Source: UBA6168 sp964643005 (GTDB taxonomy: Bacteria > Bacteroidota > Bacteroidia > Chitinophagales > Saprospiraceae). From it: a stretch of DNA of 29,085 nt. The DNA lies in NCBI GenBank assembly GCA_964643005.1, contig CAZXQI010000041.1, forward strand, positions 1 through 29,085, given 5' to 3'. The position numbers and the translations under genes were made by a program. Position 1 is the stretch's first letter; the number at the start of each line of letters is the position of its first letter. This document shows, one piece after another, positions 7,748-16,719 of the stretch. The notes beneath the pieces were generated by a model, which was not told where the DNA came from, ran no database searches, and saw only the letters and a program-made list of their open reading frames with translations.

Positions 7748-8998
7748 TTATGCTAAAATGACAAATCCCAATTGTCGAAGATCCTCCCAGAAATTCGGAT
7801 AAGATTTTTCCACTACTTCCGGTTGTTTAATTTTCACGGCGCCCAACATTGCCAAAGGAGCAAAAGCCATGGCCATGCGATGATCCCTGTAAGTATCAAA
7901 GATGGGAAGGCCGTTGAATGTCGCCTTTCCCTCTATCCCGTAGGATTCTCCATCTATTTTTTTAAAAAGATTTAAAGAGAGCTTTGAAAGCGACACCTGA
8001 ATTTTGGCCAGTTCGGTTTGGAGAGCTGCGATGCGGTCGGTCTCTTTAATCCGCAGCGTGTCGAGGCCGGCAAACAATCCGGCGACGCCCAATCCACCGC
8101 AAACTACGGCGAGCGTTTGCGCCAGGTCGGGACAAGGAAGGAAGTCCCACTCGAAAGAAGATTTTGCTTTGGCTGTCTTTTTTAGGTGCGCATAGCCATT
8201 GCGGAAACTTGTCTTTACGCCAAACTGCTCCATCATCTGAGCCAACACTGAGTCGCCCTGCCGGCTGCGGTCGCTCAATCCATACAATTTTAAATCGCAC
8301 TTCTCCGAAAAGGCCGCCATGGCATAATAGTACGAAGCCGCCGACCAGTCTGCCGCCACGACAAAGGGACGCGCCCGGTACTTCTGCGCCGCCACCCGAA
8401 TGGTATCCCCTTGCCAGCTATGCTCAACGCCAAAATATTCCATCATCTGCAAGGTCATTTCAAAGTAGGGCGCCGAAACAGGTCTGCCTTCTAATTTCAA
8501 ATTCAGGCCTCGCGGCAGGCTGGGAGCAATCATCAGCAGTGCGGAGATGTACTGGCTGCTGATGTTCGCCGGAATGCTGAGCGCATCGGTATGGCCAAGG
8601 TTTTTTGTCCTGCTGATTCGCAGCGGCGGGTAATTATTTTTTCCCAAATATTCGACTTCGGCGCCTAGCTTTTTCAAGGCTTCGGCCAATGGGCCAATGG
8701 GGCGTTGCTGCATCCGATTGCTCCCCGTCAGTATGCGGCTGCCCTCCTGCGTAGCCAGCCAGGCAGTGAGAAATCGAAAGGTCGTGCCGGCGTCTCCTGC
8801 ATCGAGCGTTTCCGATTCGCTCTCCAATAACTCCTGCATGAGTCGGGTATCTCCCGAAGGCGACAGGTTTTTTATTTCAAAATGTTCTCCACACAAAGCC
8901 CTGATCATCAAAGCTCTATTGCTGACGCTCTTAGAGCCAGGAAGCTGAATTTCACCTTTGATTCGCCGGTCGGGTTTTGAAATGGTATAGCTGTACAC
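7748..8998 (-). CDS. aroA: 3-phosphoshikimate 1-carboxyvinyltransferase (EPSP synthase)
   Basis: A 416-residue EPSP synthase, which transfers the enolpyruvyl group of PEP to shikimate-3-phosphate in the shikimate pathway (cytoplasm). Motifs seen: LPGSKSVSNRAL (19-30, with Lys23, Ser24 and Arg28 for substrate binding), GDAGTTFRFL (68-77), QQRPIGPLAEAL (98-108), SSQYISALL, LRIKETDRIAAL and DTYRDHRMAMAFAPLA. The start is GTG at 8998; a stop three codons upstream leaves no other choice. It follows murA by 105 bp on the same strand, so co-transcription with murA is possible. No other aro genes are nearby. Confidence 0.96.
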   Translation of the reverse strand: MYSYTISKPDRRIKGEIQLPGSKSVSNRALMIRALCGEHFEIKNLSPSGDTRLMQELLESESETLDAGDAGTTFRFLTAWLATQEGSRILTGSNRMQQRPIGPLAEALKKLGAEVEYLGKNNYPPLRISRTKNLGHTDALSIPANISSQYISALLMIAPSLPRGLNLKLEGRPVSAPYFEMTLQMMEYFGVEHSWQGDTIRVAAQKYRARPFVVAADWSAASYYYAMAAFSEKCDLKLYGLSDRSRQGDSVLAQMMEQFGVKTSFRNGYAHLKKTAKAKSSFEWDFLPCPDLAQTLAVVCGGLGVAGLFAGLDTLRIKETDRIAALQTELAKIQVSLSKLSLNLFKKIDGESYGIEGKATFNGLPIFDTYRDHRMAMAFAPLAMLGAVKIKQPEVVEKSYPNFWEDLRQLGFVILA

Positions 8999-9103
8999 TG
9001 TTTTTCTCTATTAGCGCTCCGGCGCTGAAGGGAAGGGGCGCTGTTTTGATGATTGAACGAAAGTCGGCAAAATACGGGAAGCAATTTTTATAAGATCTCT
9101 TTT

Positions 9104-10414
9104 TTAAAAACGCCTTATTTCAGCGCCTAAGGCATTGAGGCGCTCGTCAATGCGCTCATAGCCTCTGTCTATCTGCTGGATATTGTGGATGATGCTTTTC
9201 CCTTTGGCGGAGAGGGCGGCGATGAGCAAGGCCACTCCGGCTCGAATATCGGGGGAGGTCATTTCTATTCCTCTGAGCTGGAAGCGGCGATTCAGGCCGA
9301 TGACGGTTGCCCGATGCGGGTCGCAGAGGATGATTTGGGCGCCCATGTCTATGAGTTTATCTACAAAAAACAGGCGGCTTTCAAACATTTTTTGATGGAC
9401 AAGAACGCTGCCCTTTGCCTGAGTGGCCATCACTAAAATGATGCTCATCAGGTCAGGCGTGAAACCCGGCCAGGGAGAATCATAGACGGTCATAATGGAA
9501 CCGTCAATGAAAGTCTGGATTTCAAGTTCCTCATTGGGCGGTATATGGATGTCGTCGCCGCTGATTTCTAAGTTCACGCCCATCCTTTGGAAGACGGAAA
9601 GGATATTTCCCAATTCGGCGACGCCCGCATTGGCAATAGTGATGTCCGATTGAGTCATAGCGGCTAAACCGATGAAGCTTCCGATTTCGATCATATCGGG
9701 CAGGCAGGTATGTTCGGCGCCGCCGAGGGAACTGACGCCCTCTATTCTAAGGAGGTTTGAGCCTATTCCGCTGATCTTTGCCCCCATGCGATTGAGCATT
9801 TTGCACAACTGCTGGACGTAAGGCTCGCAGGCTGCATTGTAAATGGTCGTAGTTCCTTCGGCCAATACGGCGGCAAACAGGACGTTGGCAGTTCCGGTCA
9901 CGGATATTTCGTCCATCAGAATATCGGCGCCTCGCAGGCGCTCCGCTTCAATGAAGTACATTCTTTCGTCCGCATCGTATCGAAAGTCGGCGCCGAGTTT
10001 TTGCAGACCGAGGAAGTGCGTGTCTAATCTACGCCGTCCGATTTTGTCGCCGCCCGGCTGGGGCAATAGGGCTTTGCGAAAGCGCCCCAGCAAGACTCCC
10101 AGCAACATGACGGAGCCTCTGATGCGCCTGGCGCTGGACAAAAAATCTTTGTTCTCAAAAAACTCCAGATCCACTTCATCGGTCTGGAAACTGTATTTAT
10201 CCCGCGCTAATCGCTCGACTTTCACGCCCAGTCCGCGGAGTAATTCTATCTGACTGCGCACGTCGGCTATGTCGGGGATATTGGAAATGGTCACTTTTTC
10301 GGTGGTGAGCAAAGGAGCGCAAATCACCTGGAGGGCTTCGTTTTTGGCGCCTTTGGGCTGAATGCTTCCGCTCAATTGCCTGCCGCCGCTGACTTCAAAA
10401 GAATTAGTAAGCAT
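9104..10414 (-). CDS. murA: UDP-N-acetylglucosamine 1-carboxyvinyltransferase
   Basis: A 436-residue MurA, the first committed enzyme of peptidoglycan synthesis, which adds enolpyruvate from PEP to UDP-GlcNAc in the cytoplasm. Seen: IQPKGAKNEAL (Lys21 and Asn25 region) at the start, RRIRGSVMLLG (97-107), the active-site loop PQPGGDKIGRRRLDTHF (119-134), ISVTGTANVLFAAVLAEG, and PWPGFTPDLMS. The loop residue that is Cys115 in E. coli MurA is Asp123 here. From established work on Asp-type MurA enzymes (for example in mycobacteria), this predicts activity with intrinsic fosfomycin insensitivity. It begins 37 bp after the cyclase-TPR gene and precedes aroA, its structural paralogue. Confidence 0.97.
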   Translation of the reverse strand: MLTNSFEVSGGRQLSGSIQPKGAKNEALQVICAPLLTTEKVTISNIPDIADVRSQIELLRGLGVKVERLARDKYSFQTDEVDLEFFENKDFLSSARRIRGSVMLLGVLLGRFRKALLPQPGGDKIGRRRLDTHFLGLQKLGADFRYDADERMYFIEAERLRGADILMDEISVTGTANVLFAAVLAEGTTTIYNAACEPYVQQLCKMLNRMGAKISGIGSNLLRIEGVSSLGGAEHTCLPDMIEIGSFIGLAAMTQSDITIANAGVAELGNILSVFQRMGVNLEISGDDIHIPPNEELEIQTFIDGSIMTVYDSPWPGFTPDLMSIILVMATQAKGSVLVHQKMFESRLFFVDKLIDMGAQIILCDPHRATVIGLNRRFQLRGIEMTSPDIRAGVALLIAALSAKGKSIIHNIQQIDRGYERIDERLNALGAEIRRF

Positions 10415-10451
10415 GTTGCGTTTGTTTGAATTTTTTGAAGATTTGGGTGGC

Positions 10452-12296
10452 TCACTTCATTTTTTTTAACAGGGCTTTGAATCGGGGAAGTTCTCGCAGA
10501 GAGTCGAGGTCGCTGTCGTTTTCGTACCAACTGCGGTGCGTCATTCCGGCTTTCAGGGATTTTTCCAAGCAATTGAGCGCCTCGTTTTTCATATTTAGCA
10601 TGGCGTAAATACAGCCTGCATTGTATAGGATGATAGGGTCCTCAGGTTCTAATGTGAGCGCGCGGTGGAGCCATTCCATTGCCTTGTCGGTTTGCCCGAG
10701 GGCCACGAGGCAATTGGCGCCCAGATAGAGCGCCCGGGTATCGCCGGCGTCTAATTCCAAATGTTTTTCGACAATGACCAATCCCCGCAGTCGGGCTTTT
10801 TTGGCCAAAAGGTGAATGCCTAATTTCTCGTAAGCTTTTGCCGCCAGTAATACGGCCTGGTAGTCGTTGGGGCGGTGGCGGCTCGCCTCGTCAAAGAGTC
10901 GGGCGGCTTTATCTAATTTACCCTGAGAAAAACTGGCGCGCGCATAGTGATACCAAGCGTCGAACAGGGAGGGATTCAATTCTATAGCTTTTTCGAAGGC
11001 GGCCTCTGCTTTTTTGTACTGGCTTTTCAGGGTCTGGGCTACGCCTCTGGAAGTATAGGCCTCCGCCAGCAAAGGAGACAGCTCGATTGCCTGAAGGCTG
11101 GCGAGGTTGGTTTCCCGCAGGTTCTCTTCCGAGTTTTCGTCATACATATATAAATAGGCATAGCAGTCGGACAGGCCGCAGTAGGCCAGTGCATATTCGT
11201 CGTCAATTTCAATGGCCTTTTTGAACATTTGCAGGGCCATCTTCACGGAGCTTTTACTGAACTGGTAGTAATACCTGCGGCCCTTGAGGTAAAAATCGTA
11301 AGCCTCGATATTATGCGTCTGGCGCTGCTGAATGCCGTGCTCCGACTGAGGTATAAACTTGACCTCTAAGGCTCTGGCGATATTAATCGCGATTTCATCC
11401 TGCAATTCAAATACGTCTTCGACGGAGCGGTCATAGCGGTCAGACCAGATATTCATACCCGTTTCAACGTCCACGAGTTCAACGGTAACTCTGAGTTGGT
11501 TGTCGAGTTTGCGCACCGTCCCTTCGAGCACGACAGTGGCGCCTAACTGCCTGCCTTTCTTTCGGACGTCGGCTTCTACTCCCTTGAGGGCAAAGGAAGA
11601 GGAACGGGGCACTACTCCAATGCCCACGATATTGTCGAGCGCCAAAATAATTTCTTCGGAAATGCCGTCGCAGTAATAATCCTGTTCGGGGTCGTCGCTC
11701 AGGTTTGTGAAGGGAAGCACTGCCACATTCGGCCTGGAAAGCCCGATGCGCAGCGGAGGAAATTCTGTGGGAAGGCCGGGAATGACCACTTGGAAAATCT
11801 CCTCCGGGTGATCGAAGTCTTTGAGTTGAAATTTTCCTAATCTTTTGAAATTTAAACCTTCGGGAAGTTTATTCCTGAGCCTGTCTTTCATTTTTTTTGA
11901 AACCAAAATCTGTCCCCCATGTCCCGCGCTACAAATTCGGGAGGCGCGGTGTACTTCCAGTCCCGTGTAGCTGGTCTCCGTCACTAAGGTCTGGCCGTAG
12001 TGAAGGCCAATGCGAACTTTAAGATTGATTTTTTTTGCCCAGGGTCTCGAGTAGAAAGCAGTCTGAATGAGTACAGCCGCCGCCAACGCCTGCTCTGGAG
12101 AGTCGAACACGATGAAAAAGCCATCGCCCGAAGTATCTACTTCTCGTCCGTTGAATTTATTGAAAGCCATCCGAATCATGATGCGATGACGTTCCAAAAC
12201 GAGCGCATAGGATTCTCCCAATTGCTGCGCCAGACGGGTAGAGCCTTCGATGTCGCTAAAAAAAATACTCTTTGTCTTTGTTGGATATTTGACCAT
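10452..12296 (-). CDS. class III cyclase domain / TolB-like / TPR protein
   Basis: A 614-residue protein of three parts. Residues 8-170 are a class III adenylate/guanylate cyclase catalytic domain: SDIEGSTRL gives the first metal Asp (15), TSGDGFFIVF the second (58), and VHRASRI keeps the transition-state Arg (120). His116 replaces the usual Asn, and Asp54 stands where a purine-selecting Lys is common, so nucleotide choice and activity are uncertain. Residues about 189-320 resemble the TolB-like N-terminal domain often fused to such cyclases (VAVLPFTNLSDDPEQDYYCDGISEEI). Residues about 330-614 are tetratricopeptide repeats. No signal peptide or membrane segment. It heads a probable operon with murA 37 bp downstream. 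A near-match -7 box, TATCTTCG, lies at 12346-12353. Confidence 0.88.
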   Translation of the reverse strand: MVKYPTKTKSIFFSDIEGSTRLAQQLGESYALVLERHRIMIRMAFNKFNGREVDTSGDGFFIVFDSPEQALAAAVLIQTAFYSRPWAKKINLKVRIGLHYGQTLVTETSYTGLEVHRASRICSAGHGGQILVSKKMKDRLRNKLPEGLNFKRLGKFQLKDFDHPEEIFQVVIPGLPTEFPPLRIGLSRPNVAVLPFTNLSDDPEQDYYCDGISEEIILALDNIVGIGVVPRSSSFALKGVEADVRKKGRQLGATVVLEGTVRKLDNQLRVTVELVDVETGMNIWSDRYDRSVEDVFELQDEIAINIARALEVKFIPQSEHGIQQRQTHNIEAYDFYLKGRRYYYQFSKSSVKMALQMFKKAIEIDDEYALAYCGLSDCYAYLYMYDENSEENLRETNLASLQAIELSPLLAEAYTSRGVAQTLKSQYKKAEAAFEKAIELNPSLFDAWYHYARASFSQGKLDKAARLFDEASRHRPNDYQAVLLAAKAYEKLGIHLLAKKARLRGLVIVEKHLELDAGDTRALYLGANCLVALGQTDKAMEWLHRALTLEPEDPIILYNAGCIYAMLNMKNEALNCLEKSLKAGMTHRSWYENDSDLDSLRELPRFKALLKKMK

Positions 12297-12672
12297 TTGT
12301 AATTGAGACCCGAAACAAAAGAACTCCGGCGTTAAAAAGTAAATGCGAAGATAGGCAGGTATTTGCTCCCTTGTTAGAGCCCCTTTTTAAATTGGTTATA
12401 CTGCATTTTGCCTGTCAGGGTTGGAGTATTTTCAAATTATTAAGCCTCCGTCCCTGCGCCCGTTTTTCCCTGCCGCCTGTCAGGAGTTGTGCAAACAAAA
12501 TTTTGAAAGGCGCAACCGATAATTTTTACAAATCCCGTTTCTTAGTTTTTTTTATTTTAAAAAAATAGGCGTCAAATTATTGAGAATCAATAAGATGTAA
12601 TAATGTTATTAAAAAATACACCTAATTTACCAATAGCTGGATTATCTTTCTCACTGGGTTTTTAAATGAATT
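12297..12672. other. gap between cyclase gene and beta-glucosidase gene
   Basis: About 376 bases without a supported gene. The part from about 12540 is strongly AT-rich with poly-A/T runs. The only structure is a 7-bp AT-rich palindrome, TTATTGA-GAA-TCAATAA (12577-12593), which could lie in the 3' untranslated region of the minus-strand beta-glucosidase gene. A near-match -7 box for the cyclase gene lies at 12346-12353. Confidence 0.5.
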
Positions 12673-14949
12673 TTATTTCAACCAATTCACCGTCTTTGCT
12701 TTCAGGTCTATAGAGCTGCCACCTATCTGAATTTCAAATTCTCCCGCCTCCCAGTCGTATTTCAAATCGTGGTTGTAAAACTTCAAAAGTTCCGGTGTGA
12801 TATCGAAAGAAACCTCTTTGCTCTGCCCTGGTTGCAGCATGATTTTTTGGAACCCTTTCAGCTCTCTTACCGGGCGCGAAATGGTCGCAACCGGGTCGCT
12901 GATGTAGAGTTGGACAACTTCTTCACCGGCGTATTTTCCGGTATTTGAAACAATAATGCGGGCGATGAGGGTTTCCTTGCCTTTCAGATTGGTTTTGCTC
13001 AGGTTCAGATCGCCATAGGCGAAAGTCGTATAGCTCAATCCGTATCCGAAAGGATACAGCGGATCGTTTGGGCTATCGAGGTAGTTCGACCGAAATTTGG
13101 TATGATAGGAGCCATCCCAGGGGCGGCCGGTGGGCTTGTGGTTGTAATAAATTGGAATTTGCCCGACGCTGCGTGGGAAGGTGGCGCTCAGTTTTCCGCC
13201 CGGATTTACGTCGCCGAAGAGAACGTCGGCGATGGCATTGCCCGCTTCAGTGCCCGGCGCCCATACGTTGAGGATGGCGGCGCAATGCTGCTGCTCCCAT
13301 TCCAGCGCAAGGGGACGGCCGGTGAACAACACCAACACGACGGGCTTTCCAGTCTTCACCAATTCCTCTAACAAACGGCGCTGGCTGTCGGGGATGCCAA
13401 TATCCGTCCGGCTGGAAGATTCGCCGGTCATGCTTTGCGACTCGCCCAATGCGGCCACTACTACGTCCGCGCGGGCGGCGGTCTCAATGGCGTTGCGCAG
13501 GAGGCTTTCGGGAGAGATTGGGTCGAGGGTCACCATGGGCTGGTCAAAGAAGTTCAGCCGGTGGATGAAGGAAGTGTCGTCCGTAATGTTGGAGCCTTTG
13601 GCGTAAAAGGTAGTCAGTTCTGGCGCCACATTTTTGATTCCCTCCATGAGGCTCGTCGATTTTTCCCATTCGCCGCCGATGACCCAGGTTCCCAGCATGT
13701 CCCGCTTATTGTCGGCGAATGGTCCAATAAAGGCGACGCTCGTCCCCGATTTTTTTAGCGGCAAAATCTGGCGCTCATTTTTTAATAAAACAAAAGAACG
13801 GGCGGCAATTTCGCGGGCGGTTCTGCGATTTTCAGGCGTCATAATTTCCCTGGCAGGGCGGCTTTCGTCCATGCGGCGGTAGGGGTCTTCGAAAAGTCCC
13901 ATTTTGTATTTTGCTTCCAGTATCTGGCGGCAGGCGAAGTCAATTTCTGTCATGCTGATTTTTTTCTCGTCGAGCGATTTCTTCAAAGTGGTCAGAAAAC
14001 CTTCGCCCACCATGTCCATATCCACTCCTGCGCGGAGCGCCAGGGCAGAAACGGCTTGCAAATCGCCGAGGCCGTGGTCCGTCATTTCGTTGATAGCCGT
14101 GTAGTCGGTCACGACAAAACCTCCAAAGCCCCACTCCTTGCGCAGCACGTCGGTCAATAGCCAGCGATTGCCGGTAGCGGGCACTTCATCCACGAGGTTG
14201 AAAGAAGTCATCACGCTTCCCACGCCGGCGTCAACGGCAGCTTTGTAGGGTGGGAAAAAGTAGTTGTACATGGCATTGCGGCTCATGTCCACGGTGTTGT
14301 AATCCCTGCCCGCTTCAGCGGCGCCGTACAGCGCAAAGTGCTTGACGCAGGCCATGAGCGAGGTATTTTTTCCGAGGTCTCCATCCTGATAGCCGCGAAC
14401 CATCGCTCTGGCGATTTCAGCGCCGAGAAAGGGGTCTTCGCCGCTGCCTTCGGAGATACGCCCCCAGCGGGCGTCCCGGGCAATGTCCACCATTGGGGAG
14501 AAGGTCAGGTTCAGCCCTTCGGCGGTAGCTTCTATGGCTGCGATGCGCGCGGATTTTTCAATTAGTTCCATGTCCCAGGAGCAGGAAAGCCCCAGTGGGA
14601 TAGGGAAAATGGTGCGATGCCCGTGAATGACGTCCAATCCGAAAAAGAGCGGAATTTTCAGGCGGGTTTCTTCGACAGCCATCTGCTGGATTTTGCGCAT
14701 GCGGGCGGGGTCGAATACGCCGAACATGCCCCCTACATTGCCGGCCTTTACTTTGGCTTCCAAATCAGCGGTGAGCGCTATGCCTGTGGGGACGTAGCCC
14801 GCTACGACGAGATTCAGCTGGCCGATTTTTTCATCAGGAGTCATTTTTTTCATCAGACCATCAATAAAGGGTTTCATTTGGGCGTCCTGCGCCGTGCCGC
14901 TTATATATGGTAGAAGGGCCATTAGGAGGAGGGTAGTGCGGTATTTCAT
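12673..14949 (-). CDS. bglX: glycoside hydrolase family 3 beta-glucosidase, BglX-type, exported
   Basis: A 758-residue GH3 enzyme that releases glucose from the non-reducing ends of beta-glucosides. A signal peptide (about 1-20, ending SGTAQ) points to export. The N-terminal TIM-barrel domain includes FGLDVIHGHRTIFPIPLG, RDARWGRISEGSGEDPFLG, VKHFALYG (about 202-209) and GFGGFVVTDYTAI, whose Asp282 is the expected nucleophile. The alpha/beta sandwich domain (about 380-600) includes TGRPLALEW and VLFGDVNPGGKLSATFPRSVGQIPIYYNHKPTGRP. A fibronectin III-like domain closes the protein (about 660-758). Length and order match E. coli BglX. It stands alone, with no SusC/SusD or other glycan genes beside it, so its natural substrate is open. 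Confidence 0.96.
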   Translation of the reverse strand: MKYRTTLLLMALLPYISGTAQDAQMKPFIDGLMKKMTPDEKIGQLNLVVAGYVPTGIALTADLEAKVKAGNVGGMFGVFDPARMRKIQQMAVEETRLKIPLFFGLDVIHGHRTIFPIPLGLSCSWDMELIEKSARIAAIEATAEGLNLTFSPMVDIARDARWGRISEGSGEDPFLGAEIARAMVRGYQDGDLGKNTSLMACVKHFALYGAAEAGRDYNTVDMSRNAMYNYFFPPYKAAVDAGVGSVMTSFNLVDEVPATGNRWLLTDVLRKEWGFGGFVVTDYTAINEMTDHGLGDLQAVSALALRAGVDMDMVGEGFLTTLKKSLDEKKISMTEIDFACRQILEAKYKMGLFEDPYRRMDESRPAREIMTPENRRTAREIAARSFVLLKNERQILPLKKSGTSVAFIGPFADNKRDMLGTWVIGGEWEKSTSLMEGIKNVAPELTTFYAKGSNITDDTSFIHRLNFFDQPMVTLDPISPESLLRNAIETAARADVVVAALGESQSMTGESSSRTDIGIPDSQRRLLEELVKTGKPVVLVLFTGRPLALEWEQQHCAAILNVWAPGTEAGNAIADVLFGDVNPGGKLSATFPRSVGQIPIYYNHKPTGRPWDGSYHTKFRSNYLDSPNDPLYPFGYGLSYTTFAYGDLNLSKTNLKGKETLIARIIVSNTGKYAGEEVVQLYISDPVATISRPVRELKGFQKIMLQPGQSKEVSFDITPELLKFYNHDLKYDWEAGEFEIQIGGSSIDLKAKTVNWLK

Positions 14950-15312
14950 AAATCTGATTTTTGCCGATTGGCGGATGAGAAAAGAATCAAAGGATAGAAT
15001 CCTATGTATGCAATATTCTCAAAACAGGCGGACATCGCCAAGTAAGTCAGCCCTGATTTTTGGCAGCCGGCAAAGGAAGAGAAAGCAGTATCGGCCGGGT
15101 AGTTATACTCCGCCCTTTCGGTGAAATGAAAAAGGCCAAAGAGCTTTGCCGGACAACAAAAATACGTTGTCAGGCAAAGTTTAGGTTACATCTTGTCCAA
15201 TCAGTTGGAAATACAAAAAGAGCGAAGCGCCTATGCGCAGGGTGGATTTAGAACAAAAAATAATCCTCAGGAAAGACGATTGACCTCGCTAATTACTCGG
15301 TGGCGCAAGCTT
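14950..15312. other. gap between beta-glucosidase gene and TPR gene
   Basis: About 363 bases without a supported gene. It contains the upstream region of the minus-strand beta-glucosidase gene and the downstream region of the TPR gene, plus a strong hairpin at 15144-15179. I see no exact TAnnTTTG box for the beta-glucosidase gene; TATCCTTTG with one extra spacer base lies near 14990. Confidence 0.5.
15144..15179 (-). terminator. 14-bp hairpin downstream of the TPR gene
   Basis: CTTTGCCGGACAAC (15144-15157), loop of 8, GTTGTCAGGCAAAG (15166-15179), with one mismatch in the stem. On the minus strand it lies about 135 nt after the TPR gene stop and is followed, eight bases on, by a short T run. 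Terminator is the simplest reading; the weak T run keeps it uncertain. Confidence 0.45.
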
Positions 15313-16719
15313 TTAGTCGGGTTGGTAAATGGAAATTACTGCCTGGACTTCCGTGTCTTTTTCAAGGATGGGCATTAGATTAAACAAGGCTTTTCGCGCA
15401 TCGAAGTCCTCGTAGAGGGCGTCTTCCAATACGAGCAGGGCTTCTTTTTTCAGGCCCATTTCAAATAAACACGCACTCCGGCAATAGGCCAGGATTGAAT
15501 CAAAGGAATTTTCTTCCGCTTCATCCAAAGCCTCCAGCGCATCGTCGGGTCTATGCCGATCCATGAGGAAGCGCACTAAATGTATCCAATACTTCGCCTC
15601 CTCAGGAGCTGTATCGGCGGCTTGTCTGAAGTAGATTTCAGCCTTATTAAAATTGTTGAGTTGCAGGTATGCCTGAGCCAGGCCAAAGAAATATTCCTCG
15701 TTGGAATCGTCAATGCGGATGGCCTTCAGATAGGTGCTCACCGCCTTTTTCCATTTTTTCTGTCCGGCATAGCACTCGCCAATATAGAAATAGGCGTCGC
15801 TGCAAAAGTCGTCGAACTCTATGGCTCTTTCAAAGAAGTTGCGGGCGATCAGGTCGTTCCCTAATCTTTGATAGCAGATGCCAATATGCAGGAAAAGGTC
15901 GGCGTCAGGTTCAAAGCGCTCCAGGACTTCCTGGTAGCATTGCAAGGCCTTTTGGTAATCTTCTACGTAAAGGCAGACCTCGGCGCAATCTCTGTAAGCG
16001 AATTCAAAATCCTCTTTGGTGAGAAAGGCGTATTCATAAGCCCTGATGGCTTCTTCGTGGTTGCACAGGTAGTGATGGGCGGCGCCTAAGTTGTACCAGG
16101 CGAGCGCATTAAAGGGGTCCTGTTCCAGAATCCCCTCATGTAGTAAAATGCTCTCCTCATACTTTTGGCTCGACTCCACACAGAACCACATTCTGGACAG
16201 AGCCTCCGTATTGGAGGGATCAGCTTCTAGTGCAGTTTTAAGAATGAAGAACATTCTTTCATATTCTCCCATTTGTTCATAGATGAGCGCCTCGCCGACG
16301 AGGATATTGCTAAGCTCTACCGGCAGCGCGGTTTGTTTTAGTCCGTCGAGAAGAGAAATTGCTTCCTCCTGAAGTCCAAGCGCTGCCAATCCCTCGGCGC
16401 GTAATAGCGAAGAGCGCAAACACTGTGGAGAAAAGATATCTATGCGATCCAAAATGGCGAGCGCCTGCTCCATCTCTTTGAGTTGAAGCAGCAATTCCGA
16501 TTTGCGGAGGTAAAACTCAACGGAAAAAGGGAATTGTTGGATAGCAAAGTTGCTCACTTCCAAAGCCCTGTCGAGATGGCATTCGTGCTCGTAATAATTG
16601 ATGAGCTCGTTATAGCTACGTTCCGTTTTGAAGAACACGTTTTCAGAATCCTGCATCTCCTCGTATTTGGTGATCAGTTGGAAGATAGCATGGTGATTTT
16701 TAAAATTTCTCGGCCTCAT
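15313..16719 (-). CDS. tetratricopeptide repeat protein
   Basis: A 468-residue protein made almost wholly of TPR helix pairs of about 34 residues, for example NPFNALAWYNLGAAHHYLCN, DADLFLHIGICYQRLGND, SDAYFYIGECYAGQKKW and NEEYFFGLAQAYLQLNNF. TPR arrays bind protein partners; no catalytic motif, signal peptide or membrane segment is visible. Similar stand-alone TPR proteins of this length are common in Bacteroidota, but I know no assigned function. The start is ATG at 16719; an internal Met22 (MQDSENVFF) is a possible alternative. The near-match -7 box TACCTTTA lies at 16749-16756. It is transcribed alone as far as can be seen. Confidence 0.85.
   Translation of the reverse strand: MRPRNFKNHHAIFQLITKYEEMQDSENVFFKTERSYNELINYYEHECHLDRALEVSNFAIQQFPFSVEFYLRKSELLLQLKEMEQALAILDRIDIFSPQCLRSSLLRAEGLAALGLQEEAISLLDGLKQTALPVELSNILVGEALIYEQMGEYERMFFILKTALEADPSNTEALSRMWFCVESSQKYEESILLHEGILEQDPFNALAWYNLGAAHHYLCNHEEAIRAYEYAFLTKEDFEFAYRDCAEVCLYVEDYQKALQCYQEVLERFEPDADLFLHIGICYQRLGNDLIARNFFERAIEFDDFCSDAYFYIGECYAGQKKWKKAVSTYLKAIRIDDSNEEYFFGLAQAYLQLNNFNKAEIYFRQAADTAPEEAKYWIHLVRFLMDRHRPDDALEALDEAEENSFDSILAYCRSACLFEMGLKKEALLVLEDALYEDFDARKALFNLMPILEKDTEVQAVISIYQPD

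Noticed and set aside
12577..12593. AT-rich palindrome TTATTGA-GAA-TCAATAA as a possible Fur-type operator
   Set aside because: It does not fit the Fur 7-1-7 pattern well and lies downstream of genes on the minus strand, far from any start codon.
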